A DNA stretch of 64,000 nucleotides from NCBI GenBank assembly GCA_041920215.1, contig JAYRSJ010000009.1:62001-126000 (forward strand). The letters run 5' to 3'. Under the pieces are notes generated by a model, which searched no databases, was not told the DNA's origin, and was given only the letters and a program-made list of their open reading frames with translations. The translations under genes were made by a program, and so were the position numbers. Shown here piece by piece: positions 1-9,436 of this stretch; positions within the stretch are counted from its first letter, which is position 1, and each line of letters starts with the position of its first letter. Source of the stretch: JAYRSJ01 sp041920215 (GTDB lineage: Bacteria > Pseudomonadota > Gammaproteobacteria > Burkholderiales > Burkholderiaceae_C).

Positions 1-1914
1 CTGCACCTGGCGCAGCGCCAGCGCGCGCAGCCCCGGCTCGCTGGCGCCGTCGGCCTCCGCAGGGGCGGCGGCGGCATCGGCCGGTGCCGCCGCCGCGGCC
101 AGCGTGCGCAGCTCGGCGGCCAGGTCGTCGGGCAGATGGGCCCAGCCGATTTCCTGCTCGTCCTCGTCCAGCAGCGCGCAGGCCAGCTGCAGCGCGTTGT
201 GCAGCTGGCGCAGATTGCCGGGCCAGCGGTAGCGTGCAAACAGCGCGCGCATTTCATTGCTTAGCACGGCAGGCCGCTCACCGGGCCGCAGCTGAGCCAG
301 CAGGCGCTGCACCAGGGCCGCCTGGTCCAGGCGCTCGCGCAGCGGCGGCAGCTGCAGCAGCAGGCCGTTGATGCGGTAGAACAGGTCCTCGCGAAAACGG
401 CCGGCCGCCACCTCCTGGCGCAGCGGCCGGTGGCTGGCGCAGACCAGGCGGAAATCCACCGCCACCGGCTTGCCGCCGCCCAGCGGCTGCACCTCGCGCT
501 CCTGCAGCACCCGCAGCAGCCGGGCCTGCAGGGCCAGCGGCATATCGCCGATCTCGTCGAGGAAGAGGGTGCCGCCCTGGGCCTCGCGGATGCGGCCCGG
601 CGCGCCCTCGCGGGCGGCGCCGGTGAAGGCGCCGGCCCGGTAGCCGAACAGCTCGGCCTCGATCAGCGCCTCGGGCAGGGCCGCACAGTTGAGCGCCACC
701 AGCGGGCCGGCCTGGCGTGTGCGGCTGCTGGCATGAAAGGCGCGCACGAACAGCTCCTTGCCCACGCCCGATTCGCCCTGCAGCAGCAGCGCGATGGCCG
801 GCTTGTCCAGCAGCTTGCGCGCTCGCGCAATCGCCTGGGCCAGCGTGGGGTCGCCGCTGTCCAGTGCGGCCAGCGCATCGTCGCTGACAGCGGCTGCCGT
901 GGTCTCGGGGCCGGGCTTGCCCAGCCATGGCATCTGCGGCTGATGCGCGTGGGCCGGGCGTGCGGGGGGCCGGGCGGCCTCCAGGCGCAACCACAGCGTG
1001 CGGCCGTCAGGCAGGCGCAGCGCGCGGGCTGCGGGCCCGCCCGGGCGGGTCCAGGCCAGCAGCCGGTCCGGATCCAGCTCCAGCCCCAGATCGCCGAGCG
1101 AGCGCTGGCCCACGGCCTGCCAGTCCAGCCCCAGCAGCTGCAGGGCCGCGGGGTTGGCGCCTATCAAAAGGCCCTCGTCCGAGAGCGCCAGCAGGCCCTC
1201 GGTGACGGTGCCCAGGCCCTCGGCCTGGGCATGCAGGCGCAGGCGCAGCGCGCTGCCGGCATGGCGGGTCTCGAACAGGCGGTGCTCGATCATGCCGGCG
1301 GCGGTGCGCACCAGGGCCAGGGTGTGCGCCTGGGCGCCGCGGCGGTCGCCCGAGAGGTCCAGCACGCCCAGCATGCGGCCGCGGGTGTCGACGATGGGCG
1401 CGGCGGTGCAGGTCAGAAAGCCGTTGCGCTCCAGATAATGCTCGCCGCCGTGGATGACCACCGGCGCCCCCTCGGCCAGGGCCGTGCCGATCGCATTGGT
1501 GCCGCGCCATTGCTCGTGCCAGATGGCGCCGGGCCGCAGCGCCACCCGCTGGGCGCGGTCGGCAAAGCGGGCGTCACCCAGGGTCTGCAGCAGCAGGCCC
1601 TGGGCATCGGCCAGTATCACCAGATTGCCGGCGCCGCCGGTCTGGGCGGCCAGCAGCTCCATCACCGGCCGCGCATGGGCCACCAGCTCGCGCTGCTGGC
1701 TCAGGGCCTGGCTCAGCTGGCTGGCCGAGGCATGGGGGGCACCGCTGTTGCGGCCGGCCGGTGCCAGGCCGTGGCCGCGGCTGCGCTGCCAGCTGCGGCC
1801 CAGCGGCGTGGCCAGCAGGGCCGGCGCGATCTCGCCATGGGCCAGCAGCCGGCGCCGCGCCTCGCGCAGCTGGGCGGCGGCCGGCGGGGCGCTGATGGGG
1901 CTGTGCTTGTCCAT
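1..1914 (-). CDS. Sigma-54-dependent transcriptional activator, AcoR-like (3' end beyond window)
   Basis: Enhancer-binding activator read as 638 residues from the ATG at 1914 down to base 1 without a stop, so the C-terminal end (expected Fis-type helix-turn-helix) lies outside the window. The N-terminal half contains a GAF-like sensor region (GTNAIGTAL, HYLERNGFLTCTAAPI), as in acetoin/aldehyde regulators of the AcoR family. The central AAA+ domain shows Walker A GESGVGKE, the sigma-54 contact loop GAFTGA and Walker B-like GGTLFLDEIGDMP. It is divergent from the aldehyde dehydrogenase at 2261, whose upstream region holds a sigma-54 promoter, so it very likely activates that gene in response to an aldehyde, alcohol or acetoin. 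The ligand is inference. Confidence 0.93.
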   Translation of the reverse strand, partial: MDKHSPISAPPAAAQLREARRRLLAHGEIAPALLATPLGRSWQRSRGHGLAPAGRNSGAPHASASQLSQALSQQRELVAHARPVMELLAAQTGGAGNLVILADAQGLLLQTLGDARFADRAQRVALRPGAIWHEQWRGTNAIGTALAEGAPVVIHGGEHYLERNGFLTCTAAPIVDTRGRMLGVLDLSGDRRGAQAHTLALVRTAAGMIEHRLFETRHAGSALRLRLHAQAEGLGTVTEGLLALSDEGLLIGANPAALQLLGLDWQAVGQRSLGDLGLELDPDRLLAWTRPGGPAARALRLPDGRTLWLRLEAARPPARPAHAHQPQMPWLGKPGPETTAAAVSDDALAALDSGDPTLAQAIARARKLLDKPAIALLLQGESGVGKELFVRAFHASSRTRQAGPLVALNCAALPEALIEAELFGYRAGAFTGAAREGAPGRIREAQGGTLFLDEIGDMPLALQARLLRVLQEREVQPLGGGKPVAVDFRLVCASHRPLRQEVAAGRFREDLFYRINGLLLQLPPLRERLDQAALVQRLLAQLRPGERPAVLSNEMRALFARYRWPGNLRQLHNALQLACALLDEDEQEIGWAHLPDDLAAELRTLAAAAAPADAAAAPAEADGASEPGLRALALRQVQ

Positions 1915-2161
1915 GCCTTGTCTCCAAAATCTTCTGCATGATCGCGCCGCCTTCGAGGCGGTCTGTTGCGCTCAGCCTAGCGTGTGGCGCCGGCCTGGCA
2001 AGGCCTTGAGCTGGATTCTCGGCCTGGCTGTTCCGTTTCGTGACAGTGTGCGGCTGGGCCGCTGTGCCATGGCGCAGTCTGGGCCCGCTGGCTGACCGCT
2101 TTCTTGCGGCCGCGCCCCTGCTTTGGCGGCGATTCAGGGCACTTCCGGCTGGTTCCGCGTC

Positions 2162-2177
2162 TGGCACGGCTTGTGCA
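2162..2177 (+). promoter_or_regulatory. Sigma-54 (-24/-12) promoter of the aldehyde dehydrogenase gene
   Basis: TGGCACG-GCTT-GTGCA gives the invariant GG and GC separated by exactly 10 bases and matches the RpoN consensus except for one base in the -12 block. It lies 84 bases before the dehydrogenase ATG and is oriented towards it, and a sigma-54 activator is encoded divergently. The remaining divergent interval (1915-2260, 346 bases) holds no gene; it includes a CCGCC/GGCGG hairpin near 1947-1961 and should contain the activator's enhancer sites, which I could not identify. Confidence 0.75.
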
Positions 2178-2260
2178 AAAGCCTGGCCGGCAGCCCGCAC
2201 TTCCAGCCCGGAAGCGCCCGCGCCCCAAGCAAGAGCAACAGCAACAGGAGACCGTCCCTC

Positions 2261-3781
2261 ATGATCTACGCCCAGCCCCATACCCCCGGCGCCCCGCTGG
2301 CCCACAAGTCCCAGTACGACAACTTCATCGGCGGTCGCTTCGTGCCGCCGCTCAAGGGCCAGTACTTCGAGGTGCTGACCCCCATCACCGGCAAGCCCTA
2401 TACCCGGGCCGCCCGCTCGGGTGCCGAGGACATCGAGCTGGCGCTGGATGCCGCTCATGCCGCCGCACCCGCCTGGGGCCGCACCGCGGCCGGTGAGCGC
2501 GCCCATATCCTGCTGAAGATCGCCGACCGGCTGGAGGCCAATCTGGAGAAGCTGGCCTATGCCGAGACGGTGGACAACGGCAAGCCGATGCGCGAGACGC
2601 TGAACGCCGACATTCCGCTGGCCATCGACCATTTCCGTTACTTCGCCGGCTGCCTGCGCGCCCAGGAGGGGGCGCTCAGCGAGATCGACCACGACACCAT
2701 CGCCTACCACTTCCACGAACCGCTGGGCGTGGTGGGCCAGATCATCCCCTGGAACTTCCCCATCCTGATGGCGGCCTGGAAGCTGGCGCCGGCGCTGGGC
2801 GCCGGCAACTGCGTGGTGCTCAAACCGGCCGAGAGTACGCCGATCAGCATCCTGGTGCTGGTGGAGCTGATCGCCGATCTGCTGCCGCCCGGCGTGCTGA
2901 ATGTGGTCAACGGCTATGGCCGAGAGGCCGGCATGCCTCTGGCCGAGAGCAAGCGCATCGCCAAGATCGCCTTCACCGGCAGCACCGCCACCGGCCGGGT
3001 GATCGCGCAGGCGGCGGCCGGCAATCTGATCCCGGCCACGCTGGAGCTGGGTGGCAAGAGCCCCAATATCTTCTTCGACGATGTGGCCGCGGCCGACGAC
3101 GAGTTCCTCGACAAGGCCATCGAGGGCCTGGTGCTGTTCGCCTTCAACCAGGGCGAGGTCTGCACCTGCCCCAGCCGCGCGCTGATCCAGGCATCGATCT
3201 ACGAGCGCTTCATGGAGCGCGCGCTCAAGCGCATCCAGGCCATCAAGCAGGGCAGCCCGCTCGATACCGAGACCATGATGGGCGCCCAGGCCTCGACGCT
3301 GCAGATGGACAAGATCCTCTCCTATATGGAGCTGGGCCGTGCCGAGGGTGCCGAATGCCTGATCGGCGGCGGTCGCGCCCAGCTGGGCGGCGAGCTCAAG
3401 GACGGTTACTACATCCAGCCCACGCTGTTCAAGGGCCACAACCAGATGCGCATCTTCCGCGAGGAGATCTTCGGCCCGGTGCTGGCGGTGACCACCTTCA
3501 AGACCGAGGCCGAGGCGCTGCAGATCGCCAACGACACGCCCTATGGCCTGGGCGCCGGCGTCTGGACCCGCGACGGCAGCCGCGCCTATCGCATGGGCCG
3601 CGCGATCCAGGCCGGCCGGGTCTGGACCAACTGCTACCACGCCTACCCGGCCCACGCCACCTTCGGCGGCTACAAGGAATCGGGCATAGGCCGCGAGACC
3701 CACAAGATGATGCTGGACCACTACCAGCAGACCAAGAATCTGCTGGTCAGCTACTCGCCCAAGGCGCTGGGCTTCTTCTAA
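2261..3781 (+). CDS. exaC: NAD-dependent (acet)aldehyde dehydrogenase, ExaC/AcoD/AldB type
   Basis: Oxidises acetaldehyde and related short aldehydes to carboxylates with NAD+ in the cytoplasm. The 506-residue product matches the usual length of the ExaC/AcoD family. Visible landmarks are the Rossmann-region PWNFPILMAAWKLAPAL, the FTGST and LELGGKSPNI blocks with the general-base Glu, and the catalytic cysteine in FNQGEVCTCPSRAL. The ATG at 2261 is chosen because a purine-rich Shine-Dalgarno (CAACAGGAG) ends about ten bases upstream and the protein N-terminus then matches the family. It is transcribed from the sigma-54 promoter at 2162 and paired with the divergent activator. Alternative names are acoD and aldB. 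Confidence 0.95.
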   Translation: MIYAQPHTPGAPLAHKSQYDNFIGGRFVPPLKGQYFEVLTPITGKPYTRAARSGAEDIELALDAAHAAAPAWGRTAAGERAHILLKIADRLEANLEKLAYAETVDNGKPMRETLNADIPLAIDHFRYFAGCLRAQEGALSEIDHDTIAYHFHEPLGVVGQIIPWNFPILMAAWKLAPALGAGNCVVLKPAESTPISILVLVELIADLLPPGVLNVVNGYGREAGMPLAESKRIAKIAFTGSTATGRVIAQAAAGNLIPATLELGGKSPNIFFDDVAAADDEFLDKAIEGLVLFAFNQGEVCTCPSRALIQASIYERFMERALKRIQAIKQGSPLDTETMMGAQASTLQMDKILSYMELGRAEGAECLIGGGRAQLGGELKDGYYIQPTLFKGHNQMRIFREEIFGPVLAVTTFKTEAEALQIANDTPYGLGAGVWTRDGSRAYRMGRAIQAGRVWTNCYHAYPAHATFGGYKESGIGRETHKMMLDHYQQTKNLLVSYSPKALGFF

Positions 3782-3789
3782 GTAACCGT

Positions 3790-3831
3790 CCCACCCTGGC
3801 GCTTGCCCCACTGGCAAGCGCCGCCGGTGGG
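3790..3831 (+). terminator. Strong hairpin after exaC
   Basis: GGCGCTTGCC and GGCAAGCGCC (3798-3807 and 3813-3822) form a perfect 10-bp stem with a 5-base loop, extended outward by CCCACC/GGTGGG. There is no T-tract, so it may act as a Rho-aided terminator or an mRNA-stabilising stem between the dehydrogenase and gdhB. Confidence 0.5.
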
Positions 3832-3878
3832 AGTAGGCTTCGGTCGCGCCAGACACCCTGGAGTCACCGGAGCCTTCC

Positions 3879-6800
3879 ATGCAGCCAGCCCCGCCCGCCA
3901 GCCCCCTGCCACAGCCGCAGGACGACCAGAGCCGGGACAGCCGGCTGGACGAGATCGCGGCGCTGCTGCGTACCCGCCTGCCCGCCGAGCAGCAGGCCGC
4001 GCTGCTGGGCTTTGTGCGCCAGTACTTCGGCCAGGTCGACCCCGAGGACATGCAGGCGCGCGGCGCGGCCGATCTGTATGGCGCGGCCCTGTCGCACTGG
4101 CAGTTCGCGCGCCGCCGCGAGCCGGGTCTGCCGCGGCTGCGGGTGTTCAACCCGACGCTGGCCGAGCATGGCTGGCAGTCCACCCACACCATCATCGAGA
4201 TCGTCAATGACGATATGCCCTTCCTGGTCGACTCGGTGACCATGGAGGTCAATCGCCATGGCCTGAGCCTGCATCTGCTGATCCATCCGCTGCTGGGTGT
4301 GCAGCGCGATGCCCAAGGCCAGCTGCAGGGTCTGGCCGAGGCCGGCGCGCGCGAATCCTTCATCCATGTGGAGGTGGACCGCCTGCCGGACGCCGCCTCC
4401 CAGGAAGCCCTGGCCGCCGATCTGCTGCGGGTGCTGGGCGATGTGCGCGAGGCGGTGGCCGACTGGCCGGCGATGCGCGCGCAGGCGCTGGCCCTGGCCG
4501 CGCAGCTGGGCAGCCAGGCGCAGCCGCCGGGCGCCGAGGAACGCGACGAGGGCCAGGCCTTTCTGCGCTGGCTGGCCGACAACCATTTCACCTTCCTCGG
4601 CTACCGCGCCCACCGCATCGTCAGCGTCGCGCCGGGCGACGACCGGCTGGAGGTGGTGCCGGGCTCGGGCCTGGGCATGCTGCGCGACCCGGCCAAGCTC
4701 GATGCGCTGGCCTCCTTTGCCGCGCTGCCGGCCGCGCTGCGGGCCCGGGCGCGCAGCCCCGAGCTGCTGGTGGTGACCAAGTCCACCGCGCAGAGCACGG
4801 TGCACCGGCCCGGCTATCTGGACTACATCGCGCTCAAGCAGTACGACGCCCAGGGCCAGGTCTGCGGCGAGCACCGCTTTCTGGGCCTGTTCACCTCCAC
4901 CGCCTACAGCGCCAACCCGGCCGACATCCCGCTGCTGCGCCGCAAGGTGGAGGCGGTGGTGCAGCGCGCCGGCCTGGCCAGCGGCAGCCATGCCGGCAAG
5001 GCCCTGATCAATGTGCTGGACACCTATCCGCGCGACGAGCTGTTCCAGACCGACACCGAGGAGCTGCTGCAGATCGCGATGGGCATCGTGCAGCTGGGCG
5101 AGCGCCAGCGCCTGCGCCTCTTTGTGCGGCGCGACCGCTTCGAGCGCTTCGTCTCCTGCCTGATCTATGCGCCGCGCGAGAACTACACCACCGAGCTGCG
5201 CCAGCGCTGGCAGGCCCTGCTGCAGCAGGCCCTGGGCAGCCATGCCAGCGAGTTCAATGTCAGCCTGTCGGAATCGATGCTGGCACGCATCCACATCACG
5301 CTGCGCACCCGGCCCGGCCAGATCCCGCCCATCGACAACCGCGAGCTGGAGGCGCGCCTGCTGGCGGCCTCGCGCCGCTGGGTCGATGCGCTCAAGCAGG
5401 CCCTGATCGAGGCCAGTGGCGAGGCCCGCGGCCTGGCCCTGCTGCGGGTCTATGGCGCCGCCTTCCCGGCCGGCTACCGCGAGGAGTTCGAGGCCCGCGC
5501 CGCGGTGCCCGATATCGAGGCCATGGCCGGCCTGGACGAGGCGCGGCCCTTTGCGCTCTCGCTGTACCGGCCGCTGGAGGCGCCCGCCGGCACGCTGCGC
5601 TTCAAGCTGATACGGCGCGGCGAACCGCTGGTGCTGTCGGACAGCCTGCCTATGCTGGAATGCCTGGGCGTCAAGCTGCTGGACGAACACCCCTACCGCA
5701 TCACGCCGGCCGGCGCAGGGCCGGTCTGGATCCATGACTTCGGCCTGAGCCTGGCGGCGGCCCGCGGCGAGGTCGATGTGGAGGCGCTCAAGCCCGTCTT
5801 CGAGGAGGCGGTGTCGGCCCTGCTGCGCGGCGCGGTGGAGATCGACAATTTCAACCGCCTCACCGTGGCCGCGCTGCTGCCGGTGCGCGACATCGTGGTG
5901 CTGCGCGCCTATGCCCGCTATCTGCGCCAGATCGGCTTTGCGCTGTCGCAGCCCTTTGTCGAGGCCACGCTGGTCCAGCATGCCGAGCTGGCGCGCCAGC
6001 TGGTGGCGCTGTTCAAGCTGCGCCATGACCCGGCGCTGGACCCCGCCGTCGCCGACGCCCAGGCCGCCGCGCTGGTGCAGCGCCTGCAGGCGGCGCTGGA
6101 CCAGGTAGCCAATCTCTCGGAGGACCGGGTGCTGCGCCAGCTGCTGGCGCTGATCGAGGCCACGCTGCGCAGCAACTTCTATCGCCGCGGGCCGGACGGT
6201 GCGGCGCGCGAGTTCCTGGCCTTCAAATTCGACTCGGCGCGGGTGCCGGGCCTGCCGGCGCCCCGGCCCTGGGCCGAGATCTTCGTCTACTCGCCGCGCT
6301 TCGAGGGCGTGCATCTGCGCGGCGGGCCGGTGGCGCGCGGCGGCCTGCGCTGGAGCGACCGGCCGGAGGACTTCCGCACCGAGGTGCTGGGCCTGGTGAA
6401 GGCGCAGATGGTCAAGAACACCGTCATCGTGCCGGTGGGCAGCAAGGGCGGCTTCGTGCTCAAGCGCGCGCCCAGCCCGGCCGAGCGCGAGGCCTATCTG
6501 GCCGAAGGCGTGGCCTGCTACCAGAACTATCTGCGCGGCCTGCTGGACCTGACCGACAACCGGGTCGGCGAGGCCATCGTGCCGCCACCCCAGCTGCGCC
6601 GCCATGACGGCGACGACCCCTATCTGGTGGTGGCGGCCGACAAGGGCACGGCCAGCTTCAGCGACTACGCCAATGCGATCAGCGCCGAGTACGGCTTCTG
6701 GCTGGGCGATGCCTTTGCCAGCGGCGGCTCGCGCGGCTACGACCACAAGGCCATGGGCATCACCGCGCGCGGCGCCTGGGAATCGGTCAAACGCCATTTC

Positions 6801-8732
6801 CGCGAGCTGGGCCACAACAGCCAGACCCAGGACTTCAGCGTGGTCGGCATCGGCGATATGTCGGGCGATGTGTTCGGCAACGGCATGCTGCTGTCGCGCC
6901 ATATCCGCCTGCTGGCCGCCTTCGACCACCGCCATGTCTTCATCGACCCCGATCCCGATGCGGCGCGCAGCTTTGCCGAGCGCGAGCGCCTGTTCGCGCT
7001 GCCGCGCTCCAGCTGGGCCGACTACGACGCCACGCTGATCTCCGGCGGCGGCGGGGTCTGGCCGCGCAGCGCCAAGGCCATCCCGGTCTCGCCCCAGCTG
7101 CGCGCGCTGGCCGGCCTGGCCGATTCGGTCGAGGCCCTGCCGCCCACCGAGCTGATCCAGGCGCTCTTGAAGGCGCCGGTGGACCTGATCTACAACGGCG
7201 GCATCGGCACCTATGTGAAGGCCAGCAGCGAAAGCCATGCCCAGGTGGGCGACCGCGCCAACGACGGCCTGCGGGTGGACGGCCGCGATCTGCGCTGCAA
7301 GGTCTTTGCCGAGGGCGGCAATCTGGGCTGCACCCAGCTGGGCCGCATCGAATATGCGCTCAAGGGCGGGCGCATCAACACCGATGCGATCGACAACTCG
7401 GCCGGTGTCGACACCTCGGACCACGAGGTCAATATCAAGATCCTGCTGGGCCTGCCGCTGGCCGAGGACGAGCTGACCGAGAAGCAGCGCAACCAGCTGC
7501 TACCGCAGATGACCGACGAGGTGGCGGCCCTGGTGCTGCGGGACAATGTGTTCCAGACCCAGGTGCTATCGGTGACCGGCCGCATCGCGCCGCAGCTGCT
7601 CGATGCGCAGAGCCGCTTCATGCAGTTCCTCGAAAAGAGCGGCCGGCTCAACCGCGCGATCGAATACCTGCCCGACGACGAGGCGCTGGCCGAGCGGCGC
7701 GCCGCCGGCCTGGGTCTCAGCACGCCGGAGCGCGCGGTGCTGCTGGCCTACAGCAAGATGTGGCTGTACGACGAGCTGCTGGCCTCGCCCCTGCCCGACG
7801 ACCCTTGGGTGGCCACAGCGCTGACGCGTTACTTCCCGGCCACGCTGGCCGAGCGCTTTGCCGCCAGCTATATGCCGCGCCACCCGCTGCGCCGCGAGAT
7901 CATCGCCACCCATGTGATCAACAGCATGGTCAACCGGGTGGGCCCCAGCTTCGCCTTCCGGCTGTGCGAATCGGTGGGCGCCCGGCCGCATGAGGTGGTG
8001 CGCGCCTATCTGCTGGCCCGCGAGGTCTTCGGCATGGTCGAGCTGTGGCTGGCGGTGGAGGCGCTGGATGATCAGGTGGACGACGCGCTGCAGGCCGAGC
8101 TGCTGATCGCGCTGAGCGGCCAGCTGGAGCGCGGCACCACCTGGTTCCTGCGCTCGGCCCGCCTGGGCGAGGCGATGGCCGGCACGATGCAGCGCTTTGG
8201 CGCCTGCGTGCGCGAACTCTCGGCCCTGCTGCCGGATCTGCTGGACGAGGGCGAGCGCCAGCGCATGGCGCAGGCGGTGCAGCGGCTGGCCGAGCGCGGC
8301 GTGCCGCCGGCCCTGGCCGAGCGGGTGATCAGCTTCGATGCACTGACCGCCACGCTGGACATCGCCGAGGTGGCCGACAGCGCCGGCCGCCCGGTGGCCG
8401 AGGTGGCGGCCCTCTACTTCGAGCTGGGCAAGCGCCTGGACCTGGGCGCGCTGCGCGAACGGGTACAGGCCTTGCCCGCCAGCCAGCATTGGCAGAACCT
8501 GGCCAAGGCCGCGATGCTGGACGATCTCTCCGGCCTGCAGCGCAGCGTCGCCGGCCGGGTGCTGACGCTGGCCGAGGGTGATGAGGGCGCCGCCCGCCTG
8601 GACCGCTGGCAGGCCGCCAACGCCCGCACGCTGGAGCGCTGCGCCCAGCTGCAGGCCGAGCTGCGCACCGCCCGCGAGGCCGATGCGGCCATGCTCTCGG
8701 TGCTGCTGCGGGAGATGCGCGCGCTGGGCTGA
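3879..8732 (+). CDS. gdhB: NAD-specific glutamate dehydrogenase, large 180-kDa type
   Basis: Catabolic enzyme converting glutamate plus NAD+ to 2-oxoglutarate, NADH and ammonium. At 1617 residues it has the size of the bacterial large-GDH family. The N-terminal third (IIEIVNDDMPFLVDSVTMEVNRHGL) carries the regulatory ACT-like modules, and the catalytic part is seen from about residue 780 onward: RGGPVARGGLRWSDR, KAQMVKNTVIVPVGSKGGFV, and the dinucleotide-binding end VVGIGDMSGDVFGNGML and ELIYNGGIGTYVKA-like segment. The ATG at 3879 follows GGAG-containing leader sequence. It stands alone: a hairpin precedes it and 228 bases separate it from the secretion operon. Confidence 0.97.
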   Translation: MQPAPPASPLPQPQDDQSRDSRLDEIAALLRTRLPAEQQAALLGFVRQYFGQVDPEDMQARGAADLYGAALSHWQFARRREPGLPRLRVFNPTLAEHGWQSTHTIIEIVNDDMPFLVDSVTMEVNRHGLSLHLLIHPLLGVQRDAQGQLQGLAEAGARESFIHVEVDRLPDAASQEALAADLLRVLGDVREAVADWPAMRAQALALAAQLGSQAQPPGAEERDEGQAFLRWLADNHFTFLGYRAHRIVSVAPGDDRLEVVPGSGLGMLRDPAKLDALASFAALPAALRARARSPELLVVTKSTAQSTVHRPGYLDYIALKQYDAQGQVCGEHRFLGLFTSTAYSANPADIPLLRRKVEAVVQRAGLASGSHAGKALINVLDTYPRDELFQTDTEELLQIAMGIVQLGERQRLRLFVRRDRFERFVSCLIYAPRENYTTELRQRWQALLQQALGSHASEFNVSLSESMLARIHITLRTRPGQIPPIDNRELEARLLAASRRWVDALKQALIEASGEARGLALLRVYGAAFPAGYREEFEARAAVPDIEAMAGLDEARPFALSLYRPLEAPAGTLRFKLIRRGEPLVLSDSLPMLECLGVKLLDEHPYRITPAGAGPVWIHDFGLSLAAARGEVDVEALKPVFEEAVSALLRGAVEIDNFNRLTVAALLPVRDIVVLRAYARYLRQIGFALSQPFVEATLVQHAELARQLVALFKLRHDPALDPAVADAQAAALVQRLQAALDQVANLSEDRVLRQLLALIEATLRSNFYRRGPDGAAREFLAFKFDSARVPGLPAPRPWAEIFVYSPRFEGVHLRGGPVARGGLRWSDRPEDFRTEVLGLVKAQMVKNTVIVPVGSKGGFVLKRAPSPAEREAYLAEGVACYQNYLRGLLDLTDNRVGEAIVPPPQLRRHDGDDPYLVVAADKGTASFSDYANAISAEYGFWLGDAFASGGSRGYDHKAMGITARGAWESVKRHFRELGHNSQTQDFSVVGIGDMSGDVFGNGMLLSRHIRLLAAFDHRHVFIDPDPDAARSFAERERLFALPRSSWADYDATLISGGGGVWPRSAKAIPVSPQLRALAGLADSVEALPPTELIQALLKAPVDLIYNGGIGTYVKASSESHAQVGDRANDGLRVDGRDLRCKVFAEGGNLGCTQLGRIEYALKGGRINTDAIDNSAGVDTSDHEVNIKILLGLPLAEDELTEKQRNQLLPQMTDEVAALVLRDNVFQTQVLSVTGRIAPQLLDAQSRFMQFLEKSGRLNRAIEYLPDDEALAERRAAGLGLSTPERAVLLAYSKMWLYDELLASPLPDDPWVATALTRYFPATLAERFAASYMPRHPLRREIIATHVINSMVNRVGPSFAFRLCESVGARPHEVVRAYLLAREVFGMVELWLAVEALDDQVDDALQAELLIALSGQLERGTTWFLRSARLGEAMAGTMQRFGACVRELSALLPDLLDEGERQRMAQAVQRLAERGVPPALAERVISFDALTATLDIAEVADSAGRPVAEVAALYFELGKRLDLGALRERVQALPASQHWQNLAKAAMLDDLSGLQRSVAGRVLTLAEGDEGAARLDRWQAANARTLERCAQLQAELRTAREADAAMLSVLLREMRALG

Positions 8733-8960
8733 AGGGGGCGGGCGCTTATGGTGGGCACATGGCAGGCTCAGGGCGGGCTCATGCCGCTGTCACGTCCGCC
8801 CGCTATATTGGCGCTCCACCATGAACAGGGGGAGGCGGCGCGACGGTGGGCGGCAGGGGTCTGAACCTGTGTTGGAATAGTTGCCCGGCCCCGCTCGGCC
8901 TGTCGTGCCTCTCTTTCTCGATCCCTCGTCCAGCCAGCCCGTCGTCAGCCACATATCCCC

Positions 8961-9392
8961 ATGCGCCTCGCCCCGTTCTCGCGCCCCGCGCGCGGCTTCA
9001 CCCTGCTGGAACTGCTGGTCGTGATGGTGATCATCGGCCTGCTGGCCGGCTATGTGGGGCCCAAGTTCTTCAACCAGATCGGCAAGTCCGAGGTCAAGGC
9101 CGCCCGGGCGCAGATCGACGGCCTGGCCAAGGCGCTGGACCAGTTCCGCATCGATGTGGGCCGCTATCCCAGCAGCGAGCAGGGCCTGGGCGTGCTGCAT
9201 GCCCGGCCGGCCGACGAGCCGCGCTGGGCCGGCCCCTATCTGAGCAAGGCCGTGCCCAAGGACCCCTGGGGCCAGGACTACCAGTACCGCTCGCCCGGTG
9301 AGCAAAGCGGCGCCGACTACGACCTCTGGTCGTTGGGCCGCGATGGCCGGCCCGGCGGCGAGGGCGAGGACGCCGACATCACCAGCTGGTGA
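8961..9392 (+). CDS. gspG: Type II secretion major pseudopilin GspG-like
   Basis: First gene of the secretion/pilus operon. The 143-residue prepilin begins with a short basic leader ending ARG, followed by FTLLELLVVMVIIGLLAGYVGPKFF: Glu at +5 and the hydrophobic spine are canonical, so prepilin peptidase should cut after the Gly. The C-terminal part has the GspG signatures YPSSEQGLGVL, DPWGQDYQYRSPG and YDLWSLGRDG, including the calcium-loop region. It would polymerise into the periplasmic pseudopilus. The 8733-8960 interval upstream holds no gene; it probably contains the operon promoter (TATATT at 8804 is a possible -10 with no good -35). Confidence 0.95.
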   Translation: MRLAPFSRPARGFTLLELLVVMVIIGLLAGYVGPKFFNQIGKSEVKAARAQIDGLAKALDQFRIDVGRYPSSEQGLGVLHARPADEPRWAGPYLSKAVPKDPWGQDYQYRSPGEQSGADYDLWSLGRDGRPGGEGEDADITSW

Positions 9393-9436
9393 GCCCCAGC
9401 TGTCTGCCCTCCTGCTTGATCGCCTGCCCGTCCGCC

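Noticed and set aside
1574..4591. Very long open frame on the minus strand opposite exaC and gdhB
   Set aside because: G+C-rich third positions leave antisense frames open; the translation is low-complexity Arg/Ala/Gly sequence with no domain, and the plus-strand genes are clear enzymes.
3864..7424. 1186-codon open frame opposite gdhB
   Set aside because: Mirror of the glutamate dehydrogenase codons; His/Gln/Ala-rich with no motif and no plausible start site.
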